From contig BSDZ01000011.1 of the NCBI GenBank assembly GCA_030268105.1, positions 1,897,001 through 1,961,000 on the forward strand: a stretch of 64,000 bases of DNA, read 5' to 3'. This stretch comes from Volvox africanus. Lineage: Eukaryota; Chlorophyta; Chlorophyceae; Chlamydomonadales; Volvocaceae. This document shows, one piece after another, positions 45,801 through 58,179 of this stretch (the stretch's first letter is position 1; the number at the start of each line of letters is the position of its first letter). The position numbers were made by a program, and so were the translations under genes. The notes below the pieces were generated by a model, which did no database searches, was not told the DNA's origin, and worked only from the letters and a program-made list of their open reading frames with translations.

Positions 45801-48800
45801 TGCCGCCGCTGCGACTGCGGCCGCTGCTGACGGCATACCATTGCCGCTGGTAGTGGGAGCGCTGGTTGATTCCCTGGCTGTATCGATACCCGTTGTTGTG
45901 GCAGCACCGTTACCGTCCCCGTTGCCGCCGGCTGCGAAAGGAGATGGGACATATCCTGAGACGTCCTTTGAACCACCGGTGCCCCGACCTGAATGCTGCT
46001 GCTGAGGCTGCTGGGGTGTTTGCACCGGGCCTGCAGCTTGAGGCTGTTGCTGCGGGCGCTGCGGGCGGGGGCTGTCCGTCTCGACCTTCTGCATGTTCTG
46101 TCAACAGCAACGCAAGGATGATCAGCGGAGACGTTATTCCGGGACACAGGCGCAGTGTCGGTCAATAAGGTGCCATGACCTCATTCACAGATAATTACCT
46201 AGCTCTCAGTGTAGGAACGTAACGCAGTAGCGCTTCCTCTCTGCCACATTCCGTACTGAGGTAGGAAAAGGCATCGCCGCGATAATCCTCGCTTGTGTTT
46301 CACAACTCACCATAGATTGTGATGTACTCACTGCCCTACCCTTCCCCATGTATTCACTGGACCTACCGCTTCCACAATTCCATATCTCGTAAAATCGCTT
46401 CATCAAGCAACCTCCTTGCATCCCGTTACACAGGCGCCATCTTTAATGGACACCTCCAAGCCCAGGACCCAAGGAACACATTGCCCCTTTCCAAGCGTCA
46501 CGCATATTGATGTCGTTTCTGGTTACTCAGCAGCCACTTGACACCCTTGACACCCCGCAGCCCGCTCACCTGAAGCACCTCCACAACGTCCTTGAATGAG
46601 GGCCGCAGCCCCGCGTCCGCCTGCCAGCAACGCTCCATCAGCTGTATGTACAACGGCAGCGATGTGCCCGGGGCACCCGGCAGCTCAGCATCGGGCGGCA
46701 CCTCGGGCCGGGAGTTCTCCGTCACGGTGGAGAACATGACTTGCACGCTCATCATGTCTTGATATGGCTGCTTCCACGTCAACATCTCCCACATGATGAT
46801 CGAGAAGCTGTACACTGCAGTCTCGCATACGTGCATATGTGCACGCGTGTGCGCAGGTCAGGGGGATGGGATGGTGAGAGAACAAGATAGAGATAGGAAT
46901 TGCAAGCAAACCATATATGCATACAAACCAGAGCTGAAGCAATAAATACCAGAGGTACGGGGCAGGGTTGAAGCAGGGCTGCAAAACATGGTTGCGAACG
47001 AAGGGTTGGGAAGACGGGCAGGAAAGCGAAGACGGGAATGCGCTTAGCGCGTAATGGCATGAGGAGAGCCAGCAAACGGTAAGCTTGCTTATGGATTTCC
47101 GCATACCAGTTGCATTCCCGTTATGGCAGTTGGACTTGGGAGGCGTTCAGTATATAGTCACTAAGTTGCCGCCATATCCCCATATCTATATCATATCCGC
47201 CATATCGCCATATCTACACGCTAAGCCTCACCGTCTGCCGCCTTGCCGACGGCACTATTCCTTATCACCTGCGCGGTAAAGGTAAACACGGGCAGATGGG
47301 ATAAGAACGTGACGCAAGACCTAACGCCAAAAATCTGCACACACAGCGATGAACCAGGAAATTCAAAGAGGGGGCGTGGTGGCACGGATGGGGCGGGTCA
47401 GGACGGTAGGCGCAGGGCGGGATGGCGAGGTTTAGGGTTTAGGGTTTAGGTTTTAAACCCACGATCCAACGATCACAATAACAGCTGGCCCAGCAGCAGC
47501 AGCAAGGAGAGCCACAAATTCCTAGAAGAGCTCAGTCCACCCTGTATTGACCTTCAACAGGATGGCTGCAGGGTCGGGTCACGAGGAATCAGTTTCAGGG
47601 TTTTGGCAAAAGGTTCAGAACGTGCTCGCGAGAGGTTGAACAGTGCCCGAAAAGGTGTCATGGCAGCCTCCCCAGGCGCCCGGATAGTCCTGGTTTCGCA
47701 CCTCTGGGGCCAGCCACCGAGGGTTGGTCATCTTGGAGACCATGACGCTGCCCGTGACACCGTTGGCCATGCGCGCCAGACCGAAGTCCGCGATCCTGAC
47801 ATGGAAGCGTGGCCGCTCACGGTCGATGGTCAGATCCAGCAGCAAATTGGGAGACCTGGACAACGGATCGCAATAAGCGAGGTAAGGAAACTTAATGTAT
47901 ACACGCGTAAGGAAAATCAAAGCTGGCGGCGCCCTCAGAATCCATCGGTTCCAATGTGACGCCCGCATAGTGTTGGATGAGTGATGGGCGTGCCTATCGC
48001 AGCGTCCCATCCCGCACGCCGTCCCGTCCACCCATTCCCCCCATGCGAGTGCTCACCTCAGGTCGCCATGGATGACAGGCGGCTTGCGGCTGTGCAGGTA
48101 CTGCATGCCCGAAGCCACATCGCGCAGCATGTCCAGCCTCTTGCTCCAGGTGAGCTCCTTGGCGGCCTTTGGACTGCCTTTCTGCGCGCGACTCAACAAG
48201 TCGAACAGGCTGCCATACGGGTAATACTGCATGACGATGCAGGGTGGTTCCTCACACATCTGCAGTGGGTGCGTGGATGAGAAGTGGGCCCGGGGTGTCG
48301 GACATGGGTATCCATATAGTAAACAGAGGACGAAAATTGAAGCACAGGACGATGGAAAAAGTGGACAGGGTGAAGAGGATATACTCGTATGGGTTGGCAC
48401 CGCTAGTCTGTGTGGCGGATGAGTGCATATGCATGCGTGAGTGCACCCCATGCCGATTCGCCTGTCGCCTATCACCAGCAAGCCATGAGAGGGGCTGATC
48501 ACGAGATAAGCTATCGCGTGCGCAGCTTGCTGCACGTGTAATGATGTGATGAAGAAGATGGACCAGTGGAAATGTCACACTCACAAGACACCGTGCCGGG
48601 TCTTCTAATCATTTCCACCCGCCTCCGCCCTCTTTATCACACGACGCGGTCAGCACTTGTGATCTCACCGCCAAGAAGCGCGCAATGTTAGGGTGGTTGA
48701 GGCTGCCCAGCAACGACACCTCGTTTACCAACGAGCTGTACTCCTTGTCATTCATATTCTGCACAGCGAACAGCTTCTTGACAGCCACCTACACAGCCAG

Positions 48801-51800
48801 GGAGGACGGTAAATACGATAATGCCTCGCCAGGGGGAGATCAAAAGCCGAAGGCATGTGCTGTAGAGCGATGCGTGTCATTATGGCAATAACGATGCTGA
48901 TCCGCGTAGAGGGGGTCTGTTCAGCGAGAAGACAGAGACGCGGGATAGCCCAACGGGAAATTGCCAGTCACATGCTCACTGGAGCCGCGTTCCGGGGCCG
49001 CATGGGGAACTGGTAACTGGTAACTAACATGGCATGCTGAACTGCCAATACCGCGGCGGCACAGCTCTTCCTCAAGGTAGGCGGCAAATGTCCGCAGTGC
49101 AAGCGCACCTCGGAACCTGTCCAATCAGCCAGTAACACCTCTCCGTACGCTCCGGAACCAATCTTTCGCTGCATCTGTAGCTCGGAATAGTCAATAGTCT
49201 GGAAGTGCTGGCAGGAGGCGCCGGTGGGCCCCGGCCCGTTGTGGGATAAGGTCCCCATGGCGTCTGTCGACTGGCCAGTGCCAACGGTGGTGGCGCTATT
49301 CTGTGGGTGCAGGTGCGGGGGCGGTGAAGGAATGCGACTTGATGAATGAGGGCTCTCAAAGAAGGAGTGTAAAGGGGGGGAAGGAGCAAGTGGTACATGA
49401 GGCGCAAGGGCGCGGGGACATTAAAAAGGTGCGTGTGTTCATGAAAAACTCTCAGCTCTACGTAAGCGGAGGCAAGGCTATCTATTGTTAACGTGCCGGA
49501 GGATTGGAGGCGCGGCAGAGATGCAGGTTGTGAAGGACAGGCTTTCCTGGATTGATCGGCACCAGCAGCGTCGCCCAGGCAAAACGGGTTTCTCTGTGTT
49601 CAGTATCTCGCCACAACATACCCTCGGCCTGTCAAACGTACCAAGCACGAGGTCAGGCTACGAAACGGAAACGATATCCCCCTCGTTACTGGTTATAAAT
49701 CGTCCACGTATATAAATACATGTCATGGTGCGCCAGATCGATTCACAGTGGATGAACCCTTTCTTCGTTCATATGGCATAACGTATATGATCGTAGCATG
49801 GATGTCCTCGCCTACGTCTACCTCCCGTGCAGACCCACCGGCTGCGTTCCGCACACCGTATCCATGCTGTCCTTGGAGCTCTGCCGCAGGTGTGATGCTC
49901 CACCGGTTACACTCGCGTTGGTGCCCCCAGACGCCGGCCGCAGCAGGGTGGCCGACGGGATGCTGCTCATGGCAGAAGCCGCTGCCGTCAGCTGTGCCGT
50001 ACCTTGGCTGCTGCCGGCGCCGACCGCCAACACAGGGCTGGCTAATTGGCCGCTGGCGTGTTGCGGGAAGTCCGACGCCACACACTTCGCAGTGTCCCGC
50101 ACGAACTGGGAGCTCGTGGAGCTAGCATACAACATACCAGTCTGAGCTAGCTCTGCTAAGGGGTCCACGGAGAAGAAAACAAAGCGGGGGGAAGATGTGA
50201 CCGGGAATCACATATTCGTGCTGCGAAACGAAGATGCAGCAGGGCACCAACGCCACAAACGTGCTTGTTGCCTGACGCGGTTGCACTTCCCGACAGGTTC
50301 GGACGCCCGCATCAACCTCTAAGCCATCATCCCAACGCCACCTTATGGCCGAACTACGCACTTGCCATTTGAGCACATCCGCAACCTATCTTCGTGTCAC
50401 GCGTTCAGCTTCCTCACCAAGGTATCTTCCCTCGCACCCAGAACAGCTGCACCCCACTGCCCACCTGTATGCACTTGCCCAGCACACCAGCAAACTACCG
50501 GACCCACCTCCTTGCAGCGAGCCATAGGAGGCAGTGTGCTGCGTGAACACCAGCCCTAGCCGCTGCGCCTCGGCTGCCAAATCAGCTGCATGCCACAGGC
50601 GGATGGTGCCTAGGATGGATGCGGTGACGCAACTTGTGGCGTTGCAGGTCATACGATCCAGTCGACTCTTGTGCGCCGTCACGACCACCTACAGTATTGG
50701 AGCAGCAGAAGGGCGAGTACACAGGCCGTGAGGAGAAGGAACATGTACAACTGCTGTCAGACCGACCGCGCATACCAACACCGCAATAGCAATAAGGTCA
50801 ATAGAAATAAGCCACAAGTGCCAAACTGCATACTACGTAAGCTTAAATACTACCTGGAATTACAATTCGTCATAAAGCAGAAGCCAGTAAGAATGTAGAG
50901 AAGTAACAATCATTTGACATTATCCAAACAAAATCTTCCAAAAACGAAACGGCGATGTTCAGATCTTTCAGCGCGTCCCCAGGCGCCCCACACCTTCCCA
51001 CCATTTTTGGCCGGTGCGTGCCCAGAGACTGCGGTGACGCCGAGTCGGCTCCCGGAGGCAGCGCGCTTTCCGTGGTGGGCTGTCGAAACAGGTGCAGCTG
51101 GCCGCCTTGGTGCCCCGTCACCACCAGGTTGAACCCTTCAAACGCAGCAATGCCCCGACAGGGACTGCCGGGGTCGCCGATGCGCAACAGCGGAGCAAGG
51201 TTCCGGTGCCCCGGGTGCCATAACAACAGCTGCCCGTTTTCGTGGCCGGTCAGTAGGCGCCAGGAGCTGCCGGGGTGGCCGCCAGCACCACTTGTCGGCG
51301 GAACCTGTGTCCCACGACAGCCATCGCTGTGAGTGCGGTGGTGCTGGCTGCCTATGGTGATGTGCAAAGAGGGCCCCGCGGAGGAAGCAGAGGGCCAGCG
51401 CAGGGGCGCCATTGCGTGGCAGGGACCAAGGGTGCCGCACTCGAACAAGTCCAGGTCCTGGCAGTTCAAGCAATTGGGGCCGGCGACGTAAATTTCTTAG
51501 TACAGGTTGGCACACCGTTGCCGGAAATGACCCCAGGTGGGATGGCAGATCATGGTGCATGAAGGATTCGGAAAACAGAGGTGGGGAGGAAAGCCGAGCA
51601 GCAGCGAGGCGGCCCCGGCAAGAAAAAAAAGGGATATGAGATGCGGGGCTGATGCCGCTAAATAAAGCGTCGGACGTGCTTGCCAATGCAGAGCAGTGAT
51701 GACACCACAACGGCAAGAACCACGTTGCAGACCTTCAAAGCTGCAAGCAGATTCCTGGAACAGATGGCCTTCCCAAACGAATCGCAGTTGAGCGGAATTG

Positions 51801-54125
51801 GAGCGGAAACGCACCTGCAGGGTATCGGTATCCCAAAGCTGCAGCCATGGATACGACCGGCCCCCACTAGCCCACGCACGGCTTCCGCGAACGAATATGC
51901 AGCGGACAGGTCCCTCCATGGTCCCCGGTGGCGTGTGGTTATGAACGCTGGGCCCGTTATTGCCGCCAGCCGAGGTGGTCGTAGCGGCAGCAACGGCCGT
52001 GGCGCCGGCTATGGTCGCGCCTCCTGGGCTGTTCTCGCGGCCTGTGGCTGTTGTTGCAGCTGCCACCGCGGCGGCGGCTACAGAATTTGCGACCGTCACC
52101 GCCGTCGCAGTGGCAGCGGCGAATACCGCTGCTGCCGATGCTTGGCCGCTCGTGCCGCTGTTGCAGTGGCGCTTACTGAACAGGTTCCCGGACGCGACCT
52201 TCGTCTTTGGGCCAAATGTCGGAGAACGCTGCAGCGCTGCCACGGTCGCAAGTTGTCCTCCCTGTGGGTCATAGGCCATGACCTGCAGACGCAGAGAACA
52301 TGACAATCAAAACACAAAGCCCCCATCAGCTCCATTGGCAAACCTCAACCCGCACGCACCCCCCAACCTCCATTACAACGTAACTCGCCAAGATCCTCTC
52401 ACCGAACCCAACCGCGGATGCTTCCCCGAAACGGGGATGTATTTACGTGAATATGTTCCTGTAGCTATATACAGATATATACCAGGCACAGATAAGTATA
52501 TTTGCCATATGTGCGTCATCTTTCCAGCTGTCGACTGTTACTTCAGGATTAGCGGCTTCCCTGTCAAAGACGCGCCCTGAAACGCCGCCTACAAGACCAA
52601 ATTGCAGGCCCATCTCCATGCGTCTCTGCCTGTCATGACATGTGCGGCCCCCGTATTCTCTTAATCTCTTAATCTCTTAATTTCTTAACCTCTTAATTCA
52701 CTTCAGAACTACCCACCCAAACCCAAACCAGTCCCATCGCCCGCATCTTACCTTGATGCGACCGCTTTCATCGCCTGCCCACGCGCGTCCCAGATCGTCA
52801 AATGCGATAGCTCTGACCGCCGTCGTGAATACCTTGTCCTCCATCGTTCGCTCCCATTGCTGCTTGTACCGAACGCGTACCTGCCCTTTGGCGTGCCCCG
52901 TCCACACGCTGCCGGCCTCGTCTATGCCCAGTGCCGTCACATTCGAGGCTTCCTGGAAGACTGTGGTGGATTGAGTCGCCTCCGAATAAAACTCCATCCG
53001 TTGCCCGACTGACCACCAGATGCACATGTACTCGCTGGCCTGTACCTGCGCTGCAGGCACATAAGTCATCGCCAGGACCTTCTCGTGGCGATTGCATTGC
53101 AGCATCTTGCCAACGAGCGGCTGGGTCGCGGCCGGCGGCTGCGGCGTCGGCGGCGCCACGGCCAGCGACTGTGGCACCGCAGGCGGCGCTGCAGCCTGTG
53201 ACGGCGCTGCTGTTCCAGCTGAGCTACGGCCGAGCTGCGTAACAACTTCCGGTATAACGGACAGTGGCGCCCCGCCGACGGTATTGGCGCTGGTGTTGGA
53301 TTGGACGGAGGCAGTGCTGCTTGTGTGCTGCTGCGACTGCGCAGCAGGCACAGGCGGCAGCGGAACCTGCGGTCGGTGCGCAGATGCCTGTACCTGTACT
53401 GACGGATTGAGCTTCTTGAGCAGCTCCGTTTGCTTCTCAAACTTAGAGTGGATGTACGAGCGTAAGAAGATGGTCATGACTTTCACCATGGTACTGTATT
53501 TCCCGTACACGTCCACAAGAGTGATCCCCCGCTTTGCGGCACATGTGATATCGCAGGCGATCCCGATCAGGTCCGGATCTACGTACTCCGAGTTCATGAC
53601 CTGTGCAACCGCCTGCGTACGGGAGCGGTAAATCGGAAGCCATAATTGCAAACTGAAGCTGAAAGAGAAGCGCAGCATTTTTTTGTCAAAACCCATGCAA
53701 AAGTGCAGACAATGAAACCCAGGGCGTGCAACGAGGTAATGATCTACACCGGGCCAGGTGCTAGAGATGAAGGGGAACCCATTTACTAAACCCCTATTCC
53801 CCAGCAGTAGTCGCCATGCGACTCCGTCGCCACGCTCACCCGGCCTTTGGCACCAGGCTGGACGGTTTCCACCCGATTACCCTCCCACCCCTTTTCCTCC
53901 CACCCTCATGTGTTCACATATGTTCCCCCTCTTGCCCTCCCTCGACCTCCTGGCTGCCCGACCCGGTCCCACCCTCTCAAGTCGGGCCATCGCCCGGTGC
54001 GCCTCCTCCCGCAGCTTGCTGGCTGCCTCACGAAACGACTGTGCCGCCGAGACAGCCGCGTCCAGTTGCTTAACGGCCTGTCGAGCGGAATGCATCTCCT
54101 CGCGAAGGTAGTACGCCGTGCCCAT
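42852..54125 (-). CDS. Giant TKL (Raf-like) protein kinase with N-terminal WD-like propeller and long disordered C-terminal tail
   Basis: Exons in transcript order: 54125-53973, 53600-52752, 52282-about 51811, 51495-51002, 50688-50508, 50155-49839, 49300-49109, 48788-48669, 48259-48057, 47855-47702, 47268-47232, 46814-46570, 46097-42852; about 2,220 aa. N terminus: helical (REEMHSARQAVKQL). Then Pro/Ala/Gln linker and WD-like blades (VRAIAFDDLGRAWAGD, VTALGIDEAGSVWTGH, RLLTGHENGQLLLWH, LVVTGHQGGQLHLF, GTIRLWH). Kinase domain: GSGAYGEV loop, VAVKK lysine, NEVSLLGSLNHPNI (helix C), HGDLRSPN catalytic loop, ADFGLAR, RWLAPE, DVYSFSIIMWE, LRPSF. This is the tyrosine-kinase-like group expanded in volvocine algae, usually Ser/Thr-specific. 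HRD is HGD, so it is a non-RD kinase, but Asp, Asn, Lys and DFG are present. Tail: one 1,081-codon exon, Ala/Gly/Ser/Pro-rich. Uncertain: the first exon (ATG at 54125 chosen; further upstream exons possible) and the exon 3/4 junction, where phase closes only with a weak GTTTCC donor. Confidence 0.8.
47431..47454. repeat. Telomere-like TTTAGGG tract inside a kinase intron
   Basis: TTTAGGG twice followed by TTTAGG and TTTTAAACCC, within the intron at 47269-47701 between the APE-motif exon and the 37-nt exon. Confidence 0.85.
52657..52697. repeat. 9-bp tandem repeat (TCTCTTAAT) in a kinase intron
   Basis: Four to five imperfect copies in the intron at 52283-52751. Confidence 0.85.
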
Positions 54126-56501
54126 TTCCCGGTAGGAAGGCCCTGCAGGGGCCGGAGACCAACAGGGGACGCAGTCACCGGACCGTGCCACTTTGCAGTG
54201 CCCGTGCAGCAACAGCAACTGTAGATGCTGTTAGGTCACGTTGATTTAGCGATAGCATGTGGTGCGCGTGGCTACAATGAAGCGCGCGTAGGAACAACCC
54301 GCAAAAGTGGACATCTGAGCTAAAGATCGGAGTCAATTCTTCGTGGCACGGGTGAGGCACCTTATCAAGCGGCCCGGAGAAGGGCCCACCCCGCTTAACC
54401 TTAAAGGCCAAAGGGAAAGTGACCCAGATGCCCTAGGACACTATCCGCAGCGCACAGTGGGTCTGCGTCGAAGACCCTGACAATTATAACGCCTTCGAAT
54501 ATGCTTTTTCCACCTCAACGTCTGATGTGATGCAGACATACAGAAGTAGAAGGTTACGAAACAGCTATAGATCCCTGAAGTCTCTTAGCTCGGAGTCTAA
54601 GGACTGAGGGGACGCAAGCTCTCACAATTCCAAATGCAAGGGGACTTCACAGACGTAAAGGGGGCCGTTCATGGGCCTAACACGTTATGGCGGATGGCTA
54701 GCGCCCTTCGGACGAGCTAAGCTTGAAAATCCCTCCCATCCCGTAAACCCCTTACGGTACTAATGCTGCGAAAACCGTGTGCTCACTTTTGTAGCCAACA
54801 CCATTAACTCACCGTTGCCAGACCTCTCCGCGGTCTTGCTAAGCCCGCTGAGCAGACCCCTGAAGGAGCCTTCGCCTGACCTTATCGCGCTGCGGGTTCC
54901 TATCGTTCGTAACCTGCTCCAGGCTCCTCCAGGCCCCTCCAGGCCAGGTCCAGGCTCCTCTGTCGACATCCTCTGCGACAAAGGACCGTTCATATCATAT
55001 ACTCTTCCCCAAACGCGCATATTATGAACGTCATTGCATGCCAATTATGATAATTAGCCAAGAGAAATATCAATCAGACACACGCCGTGTCAACCTGCGT
55101 CGTGACGGCGGATGACACCCTGGCACCGGCAAAACGTGAACTTGCTTATATACAAATGGTATGCGCTTAGAAAGTAAACATGCCAAAAGATATAGGATAT
55201 GCTGTTAGCAGCAGCTCCTTGCGCAAGTGCAACCCTACGTTCCCCAGCATTTTGTTCCAGTAAATCACGCCAGCTTAATGTTACTTGCCTTTTGGTCTAC
55301 AGATAACAATCCATCCTTACGTGACACTTATGTCAGTCAGCCTGATATTGCTACAATAATGACAGCCTGTTTTGATACCGCAGCAAGGAGCAGATACGTA
55401 GCTCCATCCTGTTAGTATTAAAAAAGCACACAGCTGGGCGATACCAGGCAGATGACCCTAGTCCGGCTTTGGTTCAAGTCGCAACGTCGACTCGAGTATG
55501 TTATTAAACCTAAGAAATTACATAGTCAACCCTGAAACGCCTATTTTTAAAGCTGTCGAGGAGGCACCATTGCTGAAAGCAAATTGATGATTGGCGATAG
55601 TGTCCGGACACTACTTGTCGCCAGGCCGTGCCCCGTACTCACGCAGCCGTTACTTAGTCCGCCTTGCCACTAACACCATGCGTACAAGCTCATAATATAT
55701 AATCGTGTTCATCTGCTTCTGGCTGGTGTTGTTTCATGTTAATCCACTGACGTGCCAGGTCCCAAGGGTCGCTCTGATGCCTGCTGTGTCAGCTGCAACG
55801 CAGCAATGTTTTTTCTGTAACCAGTTACGTTTTCGTAACCAAAAAATATTTTGGACTTCAGAAGCAGTAAGATTGGTCGGGACTTGGGATGAGTGATGGA
55901 TGGTACAACGTGTACGATCCTGTATGGATCAATAATCCTCCAAGCTGACCAATTATTTAATGTCGTAACATCTGCAGGTGTATTTGCTAGAGTATAAAAA
56001 TTGAATTGAGGGGGTATAAAGATATTAGTCCTAGTTCAAGTCCCCCTCCCACTGCTGGAGCACCAGGACAAAAGGCCAAATGTAGTATCTCAGTTGTGTC
56101 CGGCTAAGCAGAGGCCCAATCGGAAGATGACCATATACGGTCCATCCTGGACACTACCCGTAGATTCCCCAGGAAAAGAGGCATTTTTGCCTGGAAAACC
56201 TATGAATGCAAGTATGCGGATGATGATATGAAGTCCCCCAAAGCTGTTGCTCTTCCAAAGACAAAAGAACAATCTGTTAAGCTAGTTTTTAGTCAATGGC
56301 AAGCAGTTCCACCAGGTCAGTGGGGTTCTCCAGCCTATGGCCCTCTGCATGTGCTTGTATGTCCCAGACTTATTGAAGTTCAGCACATCTCCATACATAG
56401 AGACCATTTCCTGTTTTCCACCTGGTGACGTGGTGAGCAGCAACTACAAGTGGATAGATGCAGAGCAATATTGAGAGGGAGCCATCCATTAAGTGTGTAA
56501 G

Positions 56502-56877
56502 GGGGGAACTCGCACCCTGGCATCACATGCTATTGCACCCGGTGTTACAGCGGTGCGAATTGCTAGGGTCTGACACAAGGTCCCTGGGTATAACCCCGAC
56601 TAGCATACACAGGTTGATGCAAACACGACAGGATGCGCATGAATCCCGTCTGCCCTATGGTGGATATTCGGGCTGGAGCTGCGTCAGGGTTACAAATGAA
56701 GAAGAGTGGATGGTAGTGCCGGGAAAACAAAAGAACTCCTTCCGTCGGGTGCAAGGCGCACGCTGCCCGACGGGGTGACAAGGGCGGCCGAGGACGTTCA
56801 CTGCAGAGTGAGGAGGATTGTAATGGGGGAAGTTGCACCCCAGCATCATGCGCTACTGCACCTTGTGTTACAAAGTG
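56502..56877. repeat. Pair of diverged direct repeats
   Basis: 56502-56553 and 56824-56877 share about three quarters of their bases, including GCACCC, AGCATCA/GGCATCA, GCTA-TGCACC and GTGTTACA. The copies are about 320 bp apart, measured start to start. Nature unknown; they could be remnants of a tandem repeat or element ends. Confidence 0.6.
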
Positions 56878-57756
56878 AACCTCCTGAGAGCTGAGGCAAG
56901 GTGGATTTTAGGGGGTTTCATGCTCTGAGGGGGCGCAAAAGGCCCCCTGGCCTTTTTCGCAATTTTAACTTTGTAACCACCGTAACGGAAAACCTTTTTT
57001 CGTTACTTGACCTGTACTTCGGGGGTCTAAGTAAGAATCCCAAAATCGAAAAAAAACACTGCAACGCAGTGCATTGGAAACATCCATGCAGCGCAACGGC
57101 CTAAGAGATCGAATATTTACATACTTAATTATTGAAAAAGAAAATGAATAATGTTCAAATTGCCACTTGCAATTGTTCAGTCATCGTTCGTCTTCCAGCC
57201 GTCTGGCGGCATCCGTGTCAGGCGGGAACGGGCAAATCAATGGAAAAGATCCATCGCGGGCGCAAATCAACACATTGGGCTTTTCCCAAGGATTTCAGAC
57301 ATTGTCCTCGAACCCTGAGCACCGCCTTTGTCGAGTTCATGGACTTGCTACGTGCAACCACTAGGAATCACGTTCAAGACACTACAAGAACGTTAGGGAG
57401 ATTGTGTGCTCTAGCATTTGGCGCAGGGAGCTTATCAGCGCTACTCTTCCTTAAGCGGTTATTAATGTGGTGCCAGCGATAGACTTGCGGACAAGACTAG
57501 GAAAGCTTACATGCACTGGTCCTCGCAAGTGGCCTCGCAACGCCCTCACAACGTAAAAAATTTAATTTACGTTAAACATTTCAAGGAGTACTGAGTGCAG
57601 CCAGTCGAAGGCTCGGAACACTCGCGACGGATAATGGGACCAGTACATCGGCTAACAGCTAACTTAAAACCGTCAAACTTGGTATGGTAACCTTATTGAG
57701 AAAGTTTTCAAAAAAACAGCAACAATATTGGTTCCTGAAGAAATATACATATATAT

Positions 57757-58179
57757 TTATATTTCTACGCTGCAGGGGCTGCAGGGCATAACGCCAGAAG
57801 GCGAGCCCCGGCCGCCATCCGGCAAGACCCCACGCCGGCGCAGCAACCGGGATGCGACGCGTTGCTGCATGATGTGAGGACCGGGAATCTGGGACTGCGA
57901 TAACGGGAATTCGGCTCGAAGAGAGCTGTCGTTGTTGCTGGTGTACATGTCAGCCGCGCTCTCTTGTGTGGGGGTGAGGGATGCAGGTTGGGGCCCGCTG
58001 GTGGCGCGGTCCGTCTCCACGGTTCGTGCGTCCATGGTGAAGACGGGTGTCATCATCTCGTGGGCAGTGATGGGCATTTTAGGGCTAATAAGTGCTTTTA
58101 GAGCTGCGGCACGGGCAGGAGAGTCGGGACGGCTGCGAAGCTGCGCTTGCTTAGATTCCCCAACAGGTACCTGTCGCGG
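57757..58179 (-). CDS. Doubtful terminal exon of an unknown gene
   Basis: A minus-strand frame open from an acceptor (CTGCAG at 58182-58180, or CGACAG just after, same phase) to a stop at 57757-57759, about 140 codons. Composition (Ala/Ser/Pro/Arg-rich, GC-rich) is like real exons in this window and unlike the AT-rich surroundings. No domain is recognised, and no matching upstream exon or start could be fixed. It may be a terminal coding exon or chance. Confidence 0.3.
   Translation of the reverse strand, partial: PRQVPVGESKQAQLRSRPDSPARAAALKALISPKMPITAHEMMTPVFTMDARTVETDRATSGPQPASLTPTQESAADMYTSNNDSSLRAEFPLSQSQIPGPHIMQQRVASRLLRRRGVLPDGGRGSPSGVMPCSPCSVEI

Noticed and set aside
56228..56428. 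66-codon plus-strand frame near the 56-kb repeats
   Set aside because: No recognised domain, no conserved motif and no neighbours that would extend it.
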